From Nitrospinaceae bacterium (GTDB lineage Bacteria > Nitrospinota > Nitrospinia > Nitrospinales > VA-1): DNA of 7,764 bases. Under the pieces are notes generated by a model that saw only the letters and a program-made list of their open reading frames with translations, did not search any database and was not told where the DNA came from. The DNA lies in contig JAJDBI010000152.1 in assembly GCA_029261435.1 (NCBI GenBank), positions 1 through 7,764 on the forward strand. The letters run 5' to 3'. Shown piece after piece: positions 1 to 5,517 of this stretch (positions are counted from its first letter, which is position 1; the number at the start of each line of letters is the position of its first letter). Made by a program: the position numbers and the translations under genes.

Positions 1-244
1 ATATAAAGGAAAGGTGTTTCCCGATATGCCGGCGGACCCTGTAATTCAGGCAAATTGCGAACCGGTTTATGTCGAGTTTGACGGTTGGTCGGAAAGCACA
101 GTTGGGGTACAGGACTATGACAAGCTACCCAAAAATGCCAAAGATTATATCTCTCGACTGAGTGAGCTTGTTGAAACTCCGTTCATGATGATCTCCACAG
201 GTCCGGACCGGGAACAAACCATTCAGCGCGAGTCGTTGTTCTAG
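1..244 (+). CDS. purA: Adenylosuccinate synthetase, C-terminal fragment (5' end outside window)
   Basis: Last 80 codons of adenylosuccinate synthetase, the cytoplasmic enzyme that joins IMP and aspartate using GTP on the way to AMP. The reading frame is already open at base 2, so the gene enters from the left; an in-frame GTG at 14 is not the true start. The segment carries the family's C-terminal landmarks: a P-V-Y-x-E-F-x-G-W stretch, then S-E-S-T-x-G-V, then L-P-x-N-A-x-x-Y-I-x-R-x-x-E-L-V, and finally the S-T-G-P-D-R-E-Q-T-I block. In the family, the STGP part of that block contacts the guanine of GTP. The order and spacing match what I know of E. coli PurA. The protein ends QRESLF, then TAG. 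Nothing is broken in the visible part. Followed after 67 bases by a CstA-family gene that has its own promoter candidate, so the two need not be one operon. Confidence 0.95.
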   Translation, partial: YKGKVFPDMPADPVIQANCEPVYVEFDGWSESTVGVQDYDKLPKNAKDYISRLSELVETPFMMISTGPDREQTIQRESLF

Positions 245-267
245 TCCCTCCCTTTCGTCACCATCTT

Positions 268-276
268 TGATATAAT
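268..276 (+). promoter_or_regulatory. Extended -10 promoter for the cstA-like gene
   Basis: TGATATAAT reads as a perfect extended -10: TG at 268-269, one base, then consensus TATAAT at 271-276. No good TTGACA-like box lies 16-18 bases upstream (the region is C/T-rich), which is typical of promoters relying on the extended -10. A start near 283 would leave a leader of about 29 bases before the ATG at 312, containing AAGGTG at 301-306 as ribosome binding site. It sits just 3' of the purA stop codon. Confidence 0.55.
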
Positions 277-311
277 AGATGCCAACTGTATAACCTTTTT
301 AAGGTGTCGCC

Positions 312-2030
312 ATGTTGACCATTGGCATATTGGTTTCAGCCTGCCTGTTTTTTTATTTCGTGGGCTACCGGGCTTATGCCCAACGGCTGGATAGGGAGTT
401 GATTCGCCCTGAAGCCTCCCGCGAGACTCCTGCTATAAAACAAAATGATGGCGTAGATTATGTGCCCAGCAAACCGCTGGTGTTATTCGGACATAATTTT
501 GCGTCCATTGCCGGTGCTGGTCCGGTCATAGGCCCTATCATTGCCATGCACCATTTTGGCTGGGCGATTACATTAGTTTGGATCGTCTTGGGCAGTGTCT
601 TCATAGGCGCGGTTCACGATTACCTGACTCTGATGGTCTCGGTGCGCAATCGTGGCAGTTCAATCGCCGATATTGCAGAGACCACAATGGGCTATCGCGC
701 CAAAGCTGTGTTCGCTATTTTTCTCATCCTTGCCATGTTATTGGTGATTGCCGTGTTTGGTGTTGTCGCGGCGAAAACACTCATCGCACAACCGGAAATG
801 GTGTTCCCCACTTTCGCGATCATTCCTGTTTCAATGATCCTCGGTTGGTGCATTTACAAAAAGAATTTCAGTCTAAAGATAGCCTCCGCCGTTGCGGTTC
901 TGGCAGTCATCGTAAATATTTTTATCGGATTCAAAATGCCAATACCCTTGCCGGATGAAGGGGTGCTTGGACTTTCCCCACTTATGGTCTGGTTCGTTGT
1001 ATTGATGATTTACGCAGGGGTGGCCTCGATTTTACCGGTACAAAAACTTTTGCAACCGCGCGACTACCTTTCTACATTTATTCTGTTCGGTTCCATGTCG
1101 CTGGGTATTATTGCGTTGCTGTGGGTGGCACCTGGACTGAACACGCCAGCCTGGCGGGGCACGATGTCTGAAGTACAGGGACCTGTCTGGCCGATGTTGT
1201 TTGTGTTGGTGGCTTGTGGTGCTATATCCGGTTTCCACTCCCTTGTTGCAGGAGGGACTACTTCAAAACAATTAGCGGATGAAACCCAGGGTAAGGCCAT
1301 AGCCTACGGTGGTATGCTCACCGAAGGTGTGGTCGCCGTCGTCACTGTTCTCATGGTGGGCGGTGGGCTTTATTGGGTTGCTCCCGAAGGAGGAGGGGTC
1401 GACATGGCCCGGTTGGGATTCCGCGAGACTCTGCAATCCGGAGGATGGATCATGGCATTCGGTAATGGATACGGTAACGTGGTGCAACAGATGTTGCCAG
1501 TTTTGGGTTTTACTTTTGCCTCGATGATCGCTGTGCTGGCGTTGAATACTTTTGTACTGACCACTCTTGATACGGCGGTGCGCATCACTCGGTTTCTGGT
1601 TCAGGAGGCTTTGGGGAATCAAATTCCCGTATTTCGTAACAAGTATGCTGTGACAGTTACCGTGGTTTTTGCCGCCTACCTGATTGGGGCGACCGATGGC
1701 TGGCAGAAAATCTGGCCCATTTTTGGCGCGACCAATCAGCTCATTGCTGCGGTGGCCCTGTTCGTGGTGGCTACCTGGTTGATGGCCGTCAAGCGTCCAA
1801 CGCAATATGTTCTTTACCCTGCCGTGTTCATGGTGGTGACGACAATCGCTGCATTAGCATGGCAGGCCTACCAGTTCTTCACGGCACCGACCCCCAATAT
1901 CTTTCTCGGATCGACGGCAGTGGTGCTTATTGGGCTCGCGGTTTTTGTTGCCTACGAGGCCATGGAGTCTCTTAGAGGACGCAGGGTGATAGCGGGCCAG
2001 ATGTCCGAAGTTCCTTCCAGCGCTGAGTAA
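312..2030 (+). CDS. cstA: CstA-family carbon starvation / pyruvate-peptide transporter (short form)
   Basis: A 572-residue polytopic inner-membrane protein of the carbon starvation (CstA/BtsT) family. Characterised members import pyruvate or peptides with protons. The N-terminal family signature is clear: D-G-V-D-Y-V-P (46-52) then V-L-F-G-H-N-F-A-S-I-A-G-A-G-P-V-I-G-P (57-75). Next come G-A-V-H-D-Y (99-104), R-N-R-G-S-S-I-A-D-I-A (112-122) and, late in the protein, F-G-A-T-N-Q-L (471-477). Hydrophobic helices fill almost the whole chain, ending in a short polar tail (S-L-R-G-R-R onwards). E. coli CstA is about 700 residues, so this is a shorter form lacking much of the C-terminal part; short forms exist in other bacteria, and there is no sign of truncation by mutation. 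ATG at 312 is preceded by AAGGTG (301-306) at good spacing. Substrate cannot be read from the sequence. Confidence 0.93.
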   Translation: MLTIGILVSACLFFYFVGYRAYAQRLDRELIRPEASRETPAIKQNDGVDYVPSKPLVLFGHNFASIAGAGPVIGPIIAMHHFGWAITLVWIVLGSVFIGAVHDYLTLMVSVRNRGSSIADIAETTMGYRAKAVFAIFLILAMLLVIAVFGVVAAKTLIAQPEMVFPTFAIIPVSMILGWCIYKKNFSLKIASAVAVLAVIVNIFIGFKMPIPLPDEGVLGLSPLMVWFVVLMIYAGVASILPVQKLLQPRDYLSTFILFGSMSLGIIALLWVAPGLNTPAWRGTMSEVQGPVWPMLFVLVACGAISGFHSLVAGGTTSKQLADETQGKAIAYGGMLTEGVVAVVTVLMVGGGLYWVAPEGGGVDMARLGFRETLQSGGWIMAFGNGYGNVVQQMLPVLGFTFASMIAVLALNTFVLTTLDTAVRITRFLVQEALGNQIPVFRNKYAVTVTVVFAAYLIGATDGWQKIWPIFGATNQLIAAVALFVVATWLMAVKRPTQYVLYPAVFMVVTTIAALAWQAYQFFTAPTPNIFLGSTAVVLIGLAVFVAYEAMESLRGRRVIAGQMSEVPSSAE

Positions 2031-2042
2031 CCCAGATAATAT

Positions 2043-2071
2043 TTGGCTCCCACGTTTGAATATATTAATAT
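2043..2071 (+). promoter_or_regulatory. Weak candidate promoter for the nfu-like gene
   Basis: TTGGCT (2043-2048), 17 bases, then TAATAT (2066-2071); each box matches the sigma-70 consensus at 4 of 6 positions. The -10 overlaps the 10-bp palindrome ATATTAATAT (2062-2071). The position, 37 bases before the GTG start, is sensible, but the 77-base gap after the cstA-like gene would also allow read-through. Confidence 0.25.
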
Positions 2072-2107
2072 GGTCTCCATCTATTAAACTTTAAAAGTCC
2101 TATTCTT

Positions 2108-2776
2108 GTGAAGATCAGCGAGATCCTGGCCATCCAGGAAAAATTGAAAGAAAAAAACGCAACGGCAAACAAACCCAAGCCCAAGGCAAAAGCAAAACCC
2201 AATCTCAAAAAAGCCTTGAAAGTGGTGCGCACGAAAGAAACTCCGAATCCCAACGCCTTGCAGTTCGTTATTAATGGAGTGATTCTTGATGACGGCAATG
2301 CTTCTTTTGCCAGTAAGAAAGAAGCTGAGGGCGATAAAATGGCTGCCGCTCTGTTCGAGCGACCCGGTATTTTAAGCGTGTTTGTCATGGATAACTTTGT
2401 CACCGTGACGAAAGACGATAAGACAAGCTGGGTCCCACTCAAAGACAGAGTCTGGAAAACCATTGATGACACAGTGACCGTTTATCAGGCCGAAGGCAAA
2501 GTGCAATTGAGTGATGTTGATGTCGTTAATTTCTCTAACCTCGATAACGAAAAGAAACTGCAAGGGATAGAAATGGTACTCAACCGTTCAATCCGCACCA
2601 ATCTTGCTCAGGATGGCGGCGGTGTCGAACTTAAGGGCATAGAAGGCGACGAAGTCAGCATCCACTATCAAGGCGCTTGCGGCAGTTGCCCCACCTCGAC
2701 CAGCGGTACCCTGCAATACATCCAAACCCAACTGCGCCAGCAGTTGCATCCCAAGCTGACTGTTAAATCTGTTTAG
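2108..2776 (+). CDS. Nfu-type iron-sulfur cluster scaffold/carrier (Nfu_N + NifU C-terminal domain)
   Basis: A 222-residue cytoplasmic protein with two recognisable domains. Residues ~40-128 form an Nfu N-terminal domain, opened by the E-T-P-N-P-N-A-L-Q-F block (44-53). Residues ~150-215 form a NifU C-terminal domain with the D-G-G-G-V-E-L segment and the G-A-C-G-S-C-P-T-S box, so the cluster-binding CxxC is Cys191/Cys194. Proteins of this layout hold and deliver 4Fe-4S (or 2Fe-2S) clusters to client enzymes. Ahead of them lies an unusual extension (1-36): a short helix-like K-I-S-E-I-L-A-I-Q-E-K-L-K followed by a Lys/Pro/Ala-rich linker (20-36). The start is GTG at 2108: the frame upstream is closed by TAA at 2066 with no ATG between, and the extension leaves no ATG before the conserved domain. 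No good Shine-Dalgarno is visible, suggesting modest expression. It faces the antiporter gene tail-to-tail. Confidence 0.9.
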   Translation: MKISEILAIQEKLKEKNATANKPKPKAKAKPNLKKALKVVRTKETPNPNALQFVINGVILDDGNASFASKKEAEGDKMAAALFERPGILSVFVMDNFVTVTKDDKTSWVPLKDRVWKTIDDTVTVYQAEGKVQLSDVDVVNFSNLDNEKKLQGIEMVLNRSIRTNLAQDGGGVELKGIEGDEVSIHYQGACGSCPTSTSGTLQYIQTQLRQQLHPKLTVKSV

Positions 2777-2795
2777 CCAGCGAGTCGCCGATGGC
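2776..2795 (+). terminator. Possible stem-loop just after the nfu-like stop codon
   Basis: GCCA (2776-2779) pairs with TGGC (2792-2795), and GCG (2780-2782) with CGC (2786-2788) inside it, leaving a three-base bulge. What follows is AATTTATAA rather than a run of T, so a rho-independent terminator is doubtful; it may simply protect the 3' end. Confidence 0.25.
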
Positions 2796-2807
2796 AATTT
2801 ATAATAA

Positions 2808-2882
2808 TTCCTCTCCTTGGAAGTAGGCGTGATGTTTTTCCAAATTTTCGTGCCCCGAAGGGGAAGGGTTTAGGTGAGGGGG
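2808..2882 (+). repeat. Intergenic repeat, copy A
   Basis: This ~75-base element aligns along its whole length with 4287-4364 in the same orientation. Shared blocks are TTCCT, CTCC, TTGGA, a CGT..AT..T segment, TCCAAA, TTCGTGCCC, GAA, GGG.AAGG and a G-rich end. By eye roughly two thirds to three quarters of positions agree. It contains a small hairpin CCCC-GAA-GGGG (2853-2863). On the minus strand this hairpin has a UUCG-type loop. It resembles the general class of short palindromic intergenic repeats; the family itself I cannot name. It lies in the gap between the convergent nfu-like and antiporter genes. Confidence 0.6.
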
Positions 2883-2900
2883 ATTTTTTTTCTTTTCAAA

Positions 2901-4115
2901 TCAGGCTGTTTTTTTCATATGGTGGCTGAAGGAATGGTACATCTGCTGCATCGCCAGGGGTGACAATACAGTTGTGAATGCTATGACGATAACCATGCCT
3001 GCATAAATCTCATTATTGAAGATTCCACTTTCTCTTCCCAGTTCGGCGAAGATGAGTCCCACCTCGCCGCGAGGAACCATGGCGGTGCCAATGATCCAGC
3101 GGACCGGCCACGATTCCCTGATGAACAAGGGGCCTGTCAGTTTGCCGATTATTGCCACGATCAAAAGCACCATGGAAAAGACCCAAATGAAAGGAGAGCT
3201 CCAATCGATCTCACGCAGGTTTAATGATATTCCCACCATGACAAAGAAAATTGGCGTGAACAGGTGGATGATGGATTTCATTTCTACTTCGATACGTTCG
3301 GCGAAAGAAGGGTCTGCATGCAGTGCGGCACCAAAAGGCAAAAAGAAACGTCTGGATAAAGCCAGTCCTGCTGCGAAACCTCCGAGCAGTTCAGGTGCCC
3401 CCATAAAATGAGCCAGCCAGGCGAAGAGCAGGACCAGAGAAACGATTGTTGTGGGAATCAGTCCGGGAATTTCGGTTGTCGTGTTGACATGTTTGATGAC
3501 AGAGGACATTAACTTGGCTGCCATGGGAGCCAGGACAAAGAAGACGGCCACGAAGGATATGACTTTGCCTATATTGCCCAGGGTCACTCCTCCCCCAATG
3601 GAAAACTCGTATAGTAATGCCAGCAGAACGACACCCATCACATCATCCAGAATTGCGGCACCCAATATTATCTGGCCCTCCTGGGAATGATGGCGTCTGA
3701 GGTCTGTGAGCACACGAGCGGTGATTCCAATACTGGTCGCTGTGAGTGTTCCTCCGATAAACAGCGATACCAGTAATTCGAGATTGAATATCCAATATCC
3801 TACGCTGAATCCAAGTAATAGCGGTACAGCAAAACCTGCCAAAGCTACTACTAAAGACTTGCGGCCTGACCGCGCCAATTGTTGAAGATCGCTTCCCAGA
3901 CCCACTTCGAATAAAAGCAGGATGATGCCGATCTCAGCCATGAGCTGGATAGCCTCTATGGGTTCGATCCAGCCCAGCAGGCTTGGCCCCAGAACCACTC
4001 CTGCCAGTAACTCCCCTATGACAGAGGGGCCTTTACATCTAACGATCAACTCTGCGAAGACGCGTGCCGTCAGAAGGATGATTAACAGGATAAGAAAAAA
4101 GTCGTGGGCGTGCAT
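2901..4115 (-). CDS. CPA2-family cation:proton antiporter (NapA/GerN/KefB-like, membrane domain only)
   Basis: A 404-residue inner-membrane protein of the monovalent cation:proton antiporter-2 family (Na_H_Exchanger domain), about a dozen hydrophobic segments. It exchanges Na+ or K+ for H+ and so helps control pH and salt. Visible family features: G-P-S-V-I-G-E-L-L-A-G-V-V-L-G-P (29-44); the unwound helix segment T-A-T-S-I-G (125-130); the I-L-D-D box with the adjacent acids Asp157-Asp158, which in NapA-type exchangers are the ion site; a candidate conserved lysine Lys325 in I-I-G-K-L-T-G; and P-R-G-E-V-G-L (348-354). The Asp-Asp pair favours an electrogenic NapA/GerN-like exchanger over a KefC-type (Gln-Asp) channel. 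No C-terminal KTN/RCK nucleotide-binding domain is present, so KefB/KefC-style regulation is unlikely. Start: ATG at 4115-4113, with only a weak GGAA upstream. It is bracketed by the two copies of the intergenic repeat. Confidence 0.92.
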   Translation of the reverse strand: MHAHDFFLILLIILLTARVFAELIVRCKGPSVIGELLAGVVLGPSLLGWIEPIEAIQLMAEIGIILLLFEVGLGSDLQQLARSGRKSLVVALAGFAVPLLLGFSVGYWIFNLELLVSLFIGGTLTATSIGITARVLTDLRRHHSQEGQIILGAAILDDVMGVVLLALLYEFSIGGGVTLGNIGKVISFVAVFFVLAPMAAKLMSSVIKHVNTTTEIPGLIPTTIVSLVLLFAWLAHFMGAPELLGGFAAGLALSRRFFLPFGAALHADPSFAERIEVEMKSIIHLFTPIFFVMVGISLNLREIDWSSPFIWVFSMVLLIVAIIGKLTGPLFIRESWPVRWIIGTAMVPRGEVGLIFAELGRESGIFNNEIYAGMVIVIAFTTVLSPLAMQQMYHSFSHHMKKTA

Positions 4116-4149
4116 TGAAATTCCAGAATTGTTTAAATAGCTACCTTTA

Positions 4150-4188
4150 AGACATGATTATTGCATAAAATATTTCATCAAAATGTCT
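4150..4188. repeat. Imperfect inverted repeat upstream of the antiporter gene
   Basis: AGACAT (4150-4155) and ATGTCT (4183-4188) are inverted, with TGAT (4155-4158) and ATCA (4177-4180) also complementary inside. On the minus strand the interval holds TGCAATAAT, a fair extended -10 for the antiporter gene, so this could be an operator around that promoter. Low complexity makes chance plausible. Confidence 0.25.
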
Positions 4189-4286
4189 CTTTATTTCGTT
4201 TAAACTAATCCTGTTGGGCTATAAAAACAGCTAAGGGGTAGAAGGCGGAGAAATTAGCATCCATGAAAAGGTCAGGAAGCAAAAAG

Positions 4287-4364
4287 TTCCTTCTCCCTTG
4301 GAGGTGACGTAATATTAGTCCAAAGCCTTCGTGCCCTGAAAGGGTAAGGCTGGGATGAGTGGGG
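4287..4364 (+). repeat. Intergenic repeat, copy B
   Basis: Second copy (~78 bases) of the element at 2808-2882, same orientation, on the other side of the antiporter gene. The hairpin here is CCCT-GAA-AGGG (4334-4344) where copy A has CCCC-GAA-GGGG: the loop-closing pair has changed from C-G to T-A on both sides at once, which supports a conserved stem rather than chance similarity. A second short stem, CTCC-CTT-GGAG, lies near its left end; copy A has a shorter equivalent. Confidence 0.6.
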
Positions 4365-4371
4365 TCAATGT

Positions 4372-4390
4372 GTATAAAACCTTTTTATAC
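4372..4390. promoter_or_regulatory. Perfect 8-bp inverted repeat upstream of the 117-residue gene
   Basis: GTATAAAA (4372-4379) and its exact complement TTTTATAC (4383-4390) are separated by three bases, ending 23 bases before the ATG at 4414. It includes TATAAA, so it may combine a -10 element with an operator; no good -35 is visible because the repeat element lies immediately upstream. Short A+T-rich palindromes also arise by chance. Confidence 0.35.
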
Positions 4391-4413
4391 CCAGTTCATT
4401 TGTTGAGAAATTT

Positions 4414-4767
4414 ATGAGCACAAAAGACATCAATACGCTTATCAAGCTTTCCAGAAAACTGGGTGAAAATATTTGTGATGCCGGAACCTATGAAGAACAT
4501 AAATCCAAATACCACGTTATGAAGTGGATGTATAAAGGCAATGCATTTGCCCATAAATTTCCCGGTACAAATAAAACATCCACCCTCAATCACCAGTATT
4601 CCCAAATGCGCAAGAACCTGCGGGCAAGCGGTCTGGGTCCGTTCAATGAATTTGCTTCGAGGATAACAGTTTCTGTGGAGCACCAGAAATTTCTGGAAGA
4701 AATCTGGCTTCATCTCGGAACGGATGATGAAGGTGAAACTCCCTATGGTGGAGATTTGGATAAATGA
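4414..4767 (+). CDS. Hypothetical protein, 117 residues
   Basis: I do not recognise this protein. It is 117 residues, soluble, without signal peptide or membrane segment. The N-terminal part is helix-like (D-I-N-T-L-I-K-L-S-R-K-L-G). The middle is basic and aromatic, with several histidines (H29, H34, H47, H60) and a K-W-M-Y-K-G-N-A-F-A-H-K-F-P-G (37-51) core. The tail is acidic and glycine-rich (T-D-D-E-G-E-T-P-Y-G-G-D). A single cysteine (C21) argues against a cysteine metal site. The frame is closed upstream by TAA at 4375, so ATG 4414 is the first available start; a weak GAGA lies about seven bases before it. The basic middle could suit nucleic-acid binding but there is no motif to prove it. 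A longer open frame on the other strand (4872-4396) was judged a shadow. It stands alone between the antiporter and the copper locus, same strand as the latter. Confidence 0.65.
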   Translation: MSTKDINTLIKLSRKLGENICDAGTYEEHKSKYHVMKWMYKGNAFAHKFPGTNKTSTLNHQYSQMRKNLRASGLGPFNEFASRITVSVEHQKFLEEIWLHLGTDDEGETPYGGDLDK

Positions 4768-4811
4768 AGACTGTAGGCTTATCGCTCTTGGAGATCCTGA
4801 ACTGCATTGGG

Positions 4812-4836
4812 TCACCTCGAGGTTCTCGAAGGGTGA
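4812..4836 (+). terminator. Bulged hairpin after the 117-residue gene
   Basis: TCACC(T) at 4812-4817 pairs with (G)GGTGA at 4831-4836, and CGAG (4818-4821) with CTCG (4825-4828) around a GTT loop; AA (4829-4830) is bulged. Ten pairs, G+C-rich, but followed only by TTTA, so termination would be weak. It begins 44 bases after the stop codon at 4767. It may equally be a remnant of an intergenic repeat. Confidence 0.35.
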
Positions 4837-4931
4837 TTTATAGAAGAACACAAGAAAAGGTCTTCCCTTCATTCACTGTGAAAAACAGATAGAGTTGGGC
4901 TGTGAGTGACGTTTGATCATGTTGTTCGTAA

Positions 4932-4955
4932 GTCCGCATGCGACCCAAAGCGGAC
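4932..4955. repeat. GTCCGC/GCGGAC inverted-repeat element, left copy
   Basis: GTCCGC (4932-4937) and GCGGAC (4950-4955) form a six-pair stem over a 12-base loop. Read on the minus strand it starts AATGTCCGC, then one base, then TTGGGT, the same opening as the minus-strand half of the element at 7575-7628. It lies on the left edge of the A+T-rich copper locus. Confidence 0.5.
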
Positions 4956-5060
4956 ATTGAAAAATTGAAGTTCGGCAGCCTCTCACATCCCCATAATTTA
5001 TGAAATAAAGTAAGAGATAAATAATCAATATTAAAAATAATTAATGGTGATTCAATTTTA

Positions 5061-5100
5061 GGAGGTCTATATTATTAGCAAATTAATAATGTCCTGAAAA
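5061..5100 (+). promoter_or_regulatory. Perfect Shine-Dalgarno with hairpin in the spacer
   Basis: GGAGGT (5061-5066) is an ideal ribosome binding site but lies 34 bases before the only plausible start, ATG 5101. Between them, 5069-5078 pairs with 5083-5092 (ten pairs, two of them G-U, loop CAAA at 5079-5082). Folding this stem out leaves 2 + 8 = 10 bases between GGAGGT and ATG, a workable distance. There is no other SD near the ATG. A structure-shortened spacer of this kind is known from phage T4 gene 38. The stem is A+U-rich and so weak, which could make translation temperature- or ligand-sensitive. Confidence 0.5.
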
Positions 5101-5370
5101 ATGACTACCCCAATTAAAAGAAAAATATTTTTAGTTATTTTAATCCTCATTGTAAGTATGCTGTCTGCAAATATATCCGCAGCATCCATGAAGCATATGG
5201 ATGACTCCCAATGCATGATGCAGGCCACTTGCAATAATTGCTTTATTCCCTCCGTTACAAATTCTTCAGATTTAAAATTTTTCTATTTAAATATTTCTCC
5301 AATATATAACAATCTTATTTCTTTTGAATCTTGCGTATTAGTCCCCCCTTTTCCTCCTCCAAAAACCTAA
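5101..5370 (+). CDS. Small exported Met/His/Cys-rich protein, probable copper-binding partner of the oxidase
   Basis: An 89-residue precursor. K-R-K then a hydrophobic core F-L-V-I-L-I-L-I-V (10-18) and S-A-N-I-S-A form a Sec signal peptide, with likely cleavage around residues 27-28. The mature protein (~62 residues) opens with a metal-ligand cluster at 30-47: M30, H32, M33, C38, M39, M40, C44 and C47, the last two as a C-N-N-C pair. A third part has one more cysteine (C78) and ends in proline-rich P-P-F-P-P-P. Small exported proteins of this kind often precede copper genes, and here the multicopper oxidase follows after 147 bases on the same strand, so a periplasmic copper-binding or delivery role is a reasonable inference; no family is assigned. 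In-frame TGA at 5095 fixes ATG 5101 as start. Codon use is A+T-rich like the oxidase gene and unlike the left half. Confidence 0.65.
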   Translation: MTTPIKRKIFLVILILIVSMLSANISAASMKHMDDSQCMMQATCNNCFIPSVTNSSDLKFFYLNISPIYNNLISFESCVLVPPFPPPKT

Positions 5371-5483
5371 TATCTCGTAAATCTGTATAAAATCAAATTC
5401 AAGGTGTGAGTTGCCCCTGCTCCGATTAACTTTGAGCATATAGGGTATTTTTGTTCTGATGGGAAGAGGTGTGACTTCATTGC

Positions 5484-5497
5484 AATTCTATAGAATT
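5484..5497. promoter_or_regulatory. 14-bp perfect palindrome upstream of the oxidase gene
   Basis: AATTCTATAGAATT is its own complement and ends 20 bases before the oxidase ATG, just ahead of the AAAGG ribosome site (5504-5508). It may be an operator for a dimeric regulator, or a small RNA hairpin near the ribosome site. No known copper-regulator consensus is matched. Confidence 0.35.
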
Positions 5498-5517
5498 CAA
5501 AATAAAGGCATAGTTCC

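Larger units (their letters stand above)
4768..5100. other. 333-base gene-free gap before the copper locus
   Basis: No convincing coding sequence. It holds, in order, a bulged hairpin (4812-4836), a GTCCGC/GCGGAC element (4932-4955), then a strongly A+T-rich stretch (about 4990-5060) that probably contains the promoter of the copper genes, although I see no clear -35/-10 pair and no CueR- or CopR-like operator. It ends with a perfect Shine-Dalgarno and a spacer hairpin before the ATG at 5101. Base composition changes visibly near 4985, from mixed to A+T-rich. Confidence 0.6.

Noticed and set aside
1272..1805. 177-residue minus-strand frame inside the cstA-like gene
   Set aside because: Antisense to strongly conserved CstA coding sequence; histidine/glutamine-rich nonsense composition.
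2884..2891. T8 run as a rho-independent terminator for the nfu-like gene
   Set aside because: The preceding bases are a G-rich tail with no adjacent complementary arm; the nearest hairpin (2853-2863) ends 20 bases earlier.
4396..4872. 158-residue open frame on the minus strand over the 117-residue gene
   Set aside because: Composition is odd (runs of F, C, I, H without domain logic), and it overlaps the plus-strand gene, whose codons look natural. Judged a shadow.
4991..5060. Copper-responsive promoter (CueR/CopR type) in the A+T-rich leader
   Set aside because: No recognisable CueR dyad, CopR box or convincing -35/-10 pair; A+T-rich sequence gives many weak matches.
5071..5097. Leader peptide between the SD and ATG 5101 (ATT start, or ATG 5089)
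   Set aside because: ATT starts are very rare; the ATG at 5089 would encode only Met-Ser. The hairpin spacer explains the distance better, though an upstream mini-ORF is not excluded.
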